Source: CANHCC01 sp040381555 (GTDB lineage: Bacteria; Bacteroidota; Bacteroidia; J057; RFSG01). From it: 6,145 bases of DNA. Under the pieces are notes generated by a model. It was not told where the DNA came from. It made no database searches and was given only the letters and a program-made list of their open reading frames with translations. Below are positions 5,251 through 6,145 of the stretch, in pieces. Where the stretch lies: positions 1-6,145 of the forward strand of contig JBEIHC010000145.1 of NCBI GenBank assembly GCA_040381555.1, in the 5' to 3' direction. Positions within the stretch are counted from its first letter, which is position 1. Every line of letters begins with the position of its first letter. The translations under genes and the position numbers were made by a program.

Positions 5251-6145
5251 TTAGGGTATGCTCCGGCATTTCCTTGTTTTTAATTGGGCTTATTGCACAG
5301 GCCCAGAATGATGAATTAAAATGTGGCTCGGATGTGCTTTCTATGGAATGGGAAATGCAGATGCAAAGGTATCTTGCCGAAATGCAATTGCCCACGAATA
5401 GAAAGTCCCATGTAGCTGGAACTTATACCATACCGGTGGTATTTCATATAATTCATGGAGGTGAAAATGTCGGGGTATTTCCGAATTTATTAGAAGGGCA
5501 AATACAATCTCAGATTCAAATTATCAATGGGGATTTTTCTGGCACGCCCTATAACCTCGCTACTTACCCAGCGACGGCCTTTATTCAATGGGCTTTGGCA
5601 CAAAATTTACCCGGAACTTATCTGGATGTTCAGGGTAGAGTCAAAGTAGCCAATATGGATATTCAGTTTTGTCCTGCGATGATAGACCCCAATGGCAATA
5701 TAATGCCGGAGCCTGGCATCAACAGAATTAATTATATCAGTAAAGGTTGGCCTAATCCTGTTAATTATTCTACACAATCCACCATGAAGGCCTATCTTGA
5801 CACCATTGTTAAACCGGGGTCTGTTTGGGATGTTACCCGATATCTGAATGTATGGATTACCGATAAAAGTAATGCGTTGAATTATGCCGGTGTTTCATCG
5901 GTTCCTCCCTTTAGTGGGTTGATGGATTTGCCGAATAATACTTCTTCGACAACAGACGGCATCTGGTGTTACTCAAAGGCCATTGGCTCGTATTCAATAT
6001 TTCCGGGCGGGAGCTATATCTCTCAATTTATAGATGGCAGAACACTTACCCATGAGTTAGGGCATTATTTTGGGCTTCGTCATATCTGGGGCGATACAAC
6101 TTGTGGAAATGACTTTTGTGCAGATACGCCACCCGCAGCAGCTGA
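5235..6145 (+). CDS. Partial: secreted M43 (pappalysin-type) zinc metalloprotease
   Basis: The first 303 codons of a gene that continues past the right edge. Residues 1-23 are a signal peptide (MGKKLIRV, hydrophobic core, AQA before QN). Residues 24-62 look like a short propeptide. The catalytic domain starts at TIPVVFHIIHGG (65-76), contains YLNVWIT (203-209) and the zinc site H273-E-L-G-H277-Y-F-G-L-R-H283, the metzincin HExxHxxGxxH motif with catalytic Glu274. It is followed by WGD, Cys290, Cys295 and DTPP (297-300), as in M43 cytophagalysin/ulilysin-like enzymes. The Met-turn and the C-terminus, where a T9SS domain is expected, lie outside the window. The ATG at 5235 is chosen because it gives the signal peptide; it is 16 bases inside the preceding gene, so translation is probably coupled. 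Expected role: extracellular protein or peptide degradation. Confidence 0.9.
   Translation, partial: MGKKLIRVCSGISLFLIGLIAQAQNDELKCGSDVLSMEWEMQMQRYLAEMQLPTNRKSHVAGTYTIPVVFHIIHGGENVGVFPNLLEGQIQSQIQIINGDFSGTPYNLATYPATAFIQWALAQNLPGTYLDVQGRVKVANMDIQFCPAMIDPNGNIMPEPGINRINYISKGWPNPVNYSTQSTMKAYLDTIVKPGSVWDVTRYLNVWITDKSNALNYAGVSSVPPFSGLMDLPNNTSSTTDGIWCYSKAIGSYSIFPGGSYISQFIDGRTLTHELGHYFGLRHIWGDTTCGNDFCADTPPAAA

Overview
The window reads as chromosome of a member of the Bacteroidota. Three lines of evidence agree. Three proteins end in type IX secretion (T9SS) C-terminal sorting domains with Y-P-N-P and a basic last residue region. Four intergenic sites match the Bacteroidota -7 promoter element TAnnTTTG exactly and lie where a promoter is expected. 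The start codons have A/T-rich leaders without clear Shine-Dalgarno sequences. Genus cannot be decided from the sequence alone.

Layout, left to right. Positions 1-47 hold the first codons of a leftward gene that resembles a RelE/HigB-type toxin, with a near-ideal promoter (TTTTG-N20-TAACTTTG) just outside it. Positions 48-639 are a gene-poor, repeat-rich stretch: two 100-base direct copies of a palindromic REP-like element, an 11-base inverted repeat around a 59-base loop, a small hairpin, and a doubtful 24-codon ORF. Positions 640-2001 (minus) encode a secreted protein with seven beta-propeller-like repeats and a T9SS tail. A 114-base divergent control region (2002-2115) follows. It carries an exact -7 box for each direction, a G-quadruplex motif touching the leftward -7 box, and an imperfect dyad over the rightward one.

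On the plus strand come an XRE-type DNA-binding regulator with a coiled-coil tail (2116-2496), a secreted serine hydrolase of the beta-lactamase/S12 superfamily (2595-3899), a second hydrolase of that superfamily but a different, NylB-like subtype (3919-5250), and the N-terminal two thirds or so of a secreted M43 (pappalysin-type) zinc metalloprotease that runs off the right edge (5235-6145). The last three genes are separated by 19 bases and by a 16-base overlap, so they very probably form one transcription unit for exported hydrolases. The XRE protein is placed to control the divergent promoters, including its own; this is inference from position.

No wholly new system is evident. The features most worth checking are the REP-like pair, the quadruplex/dyad arrangement in the divergent promoter, the truncated toxin gene, and the near-identical DNA encoding the T9SS tails of two otherwise unrelated genes.
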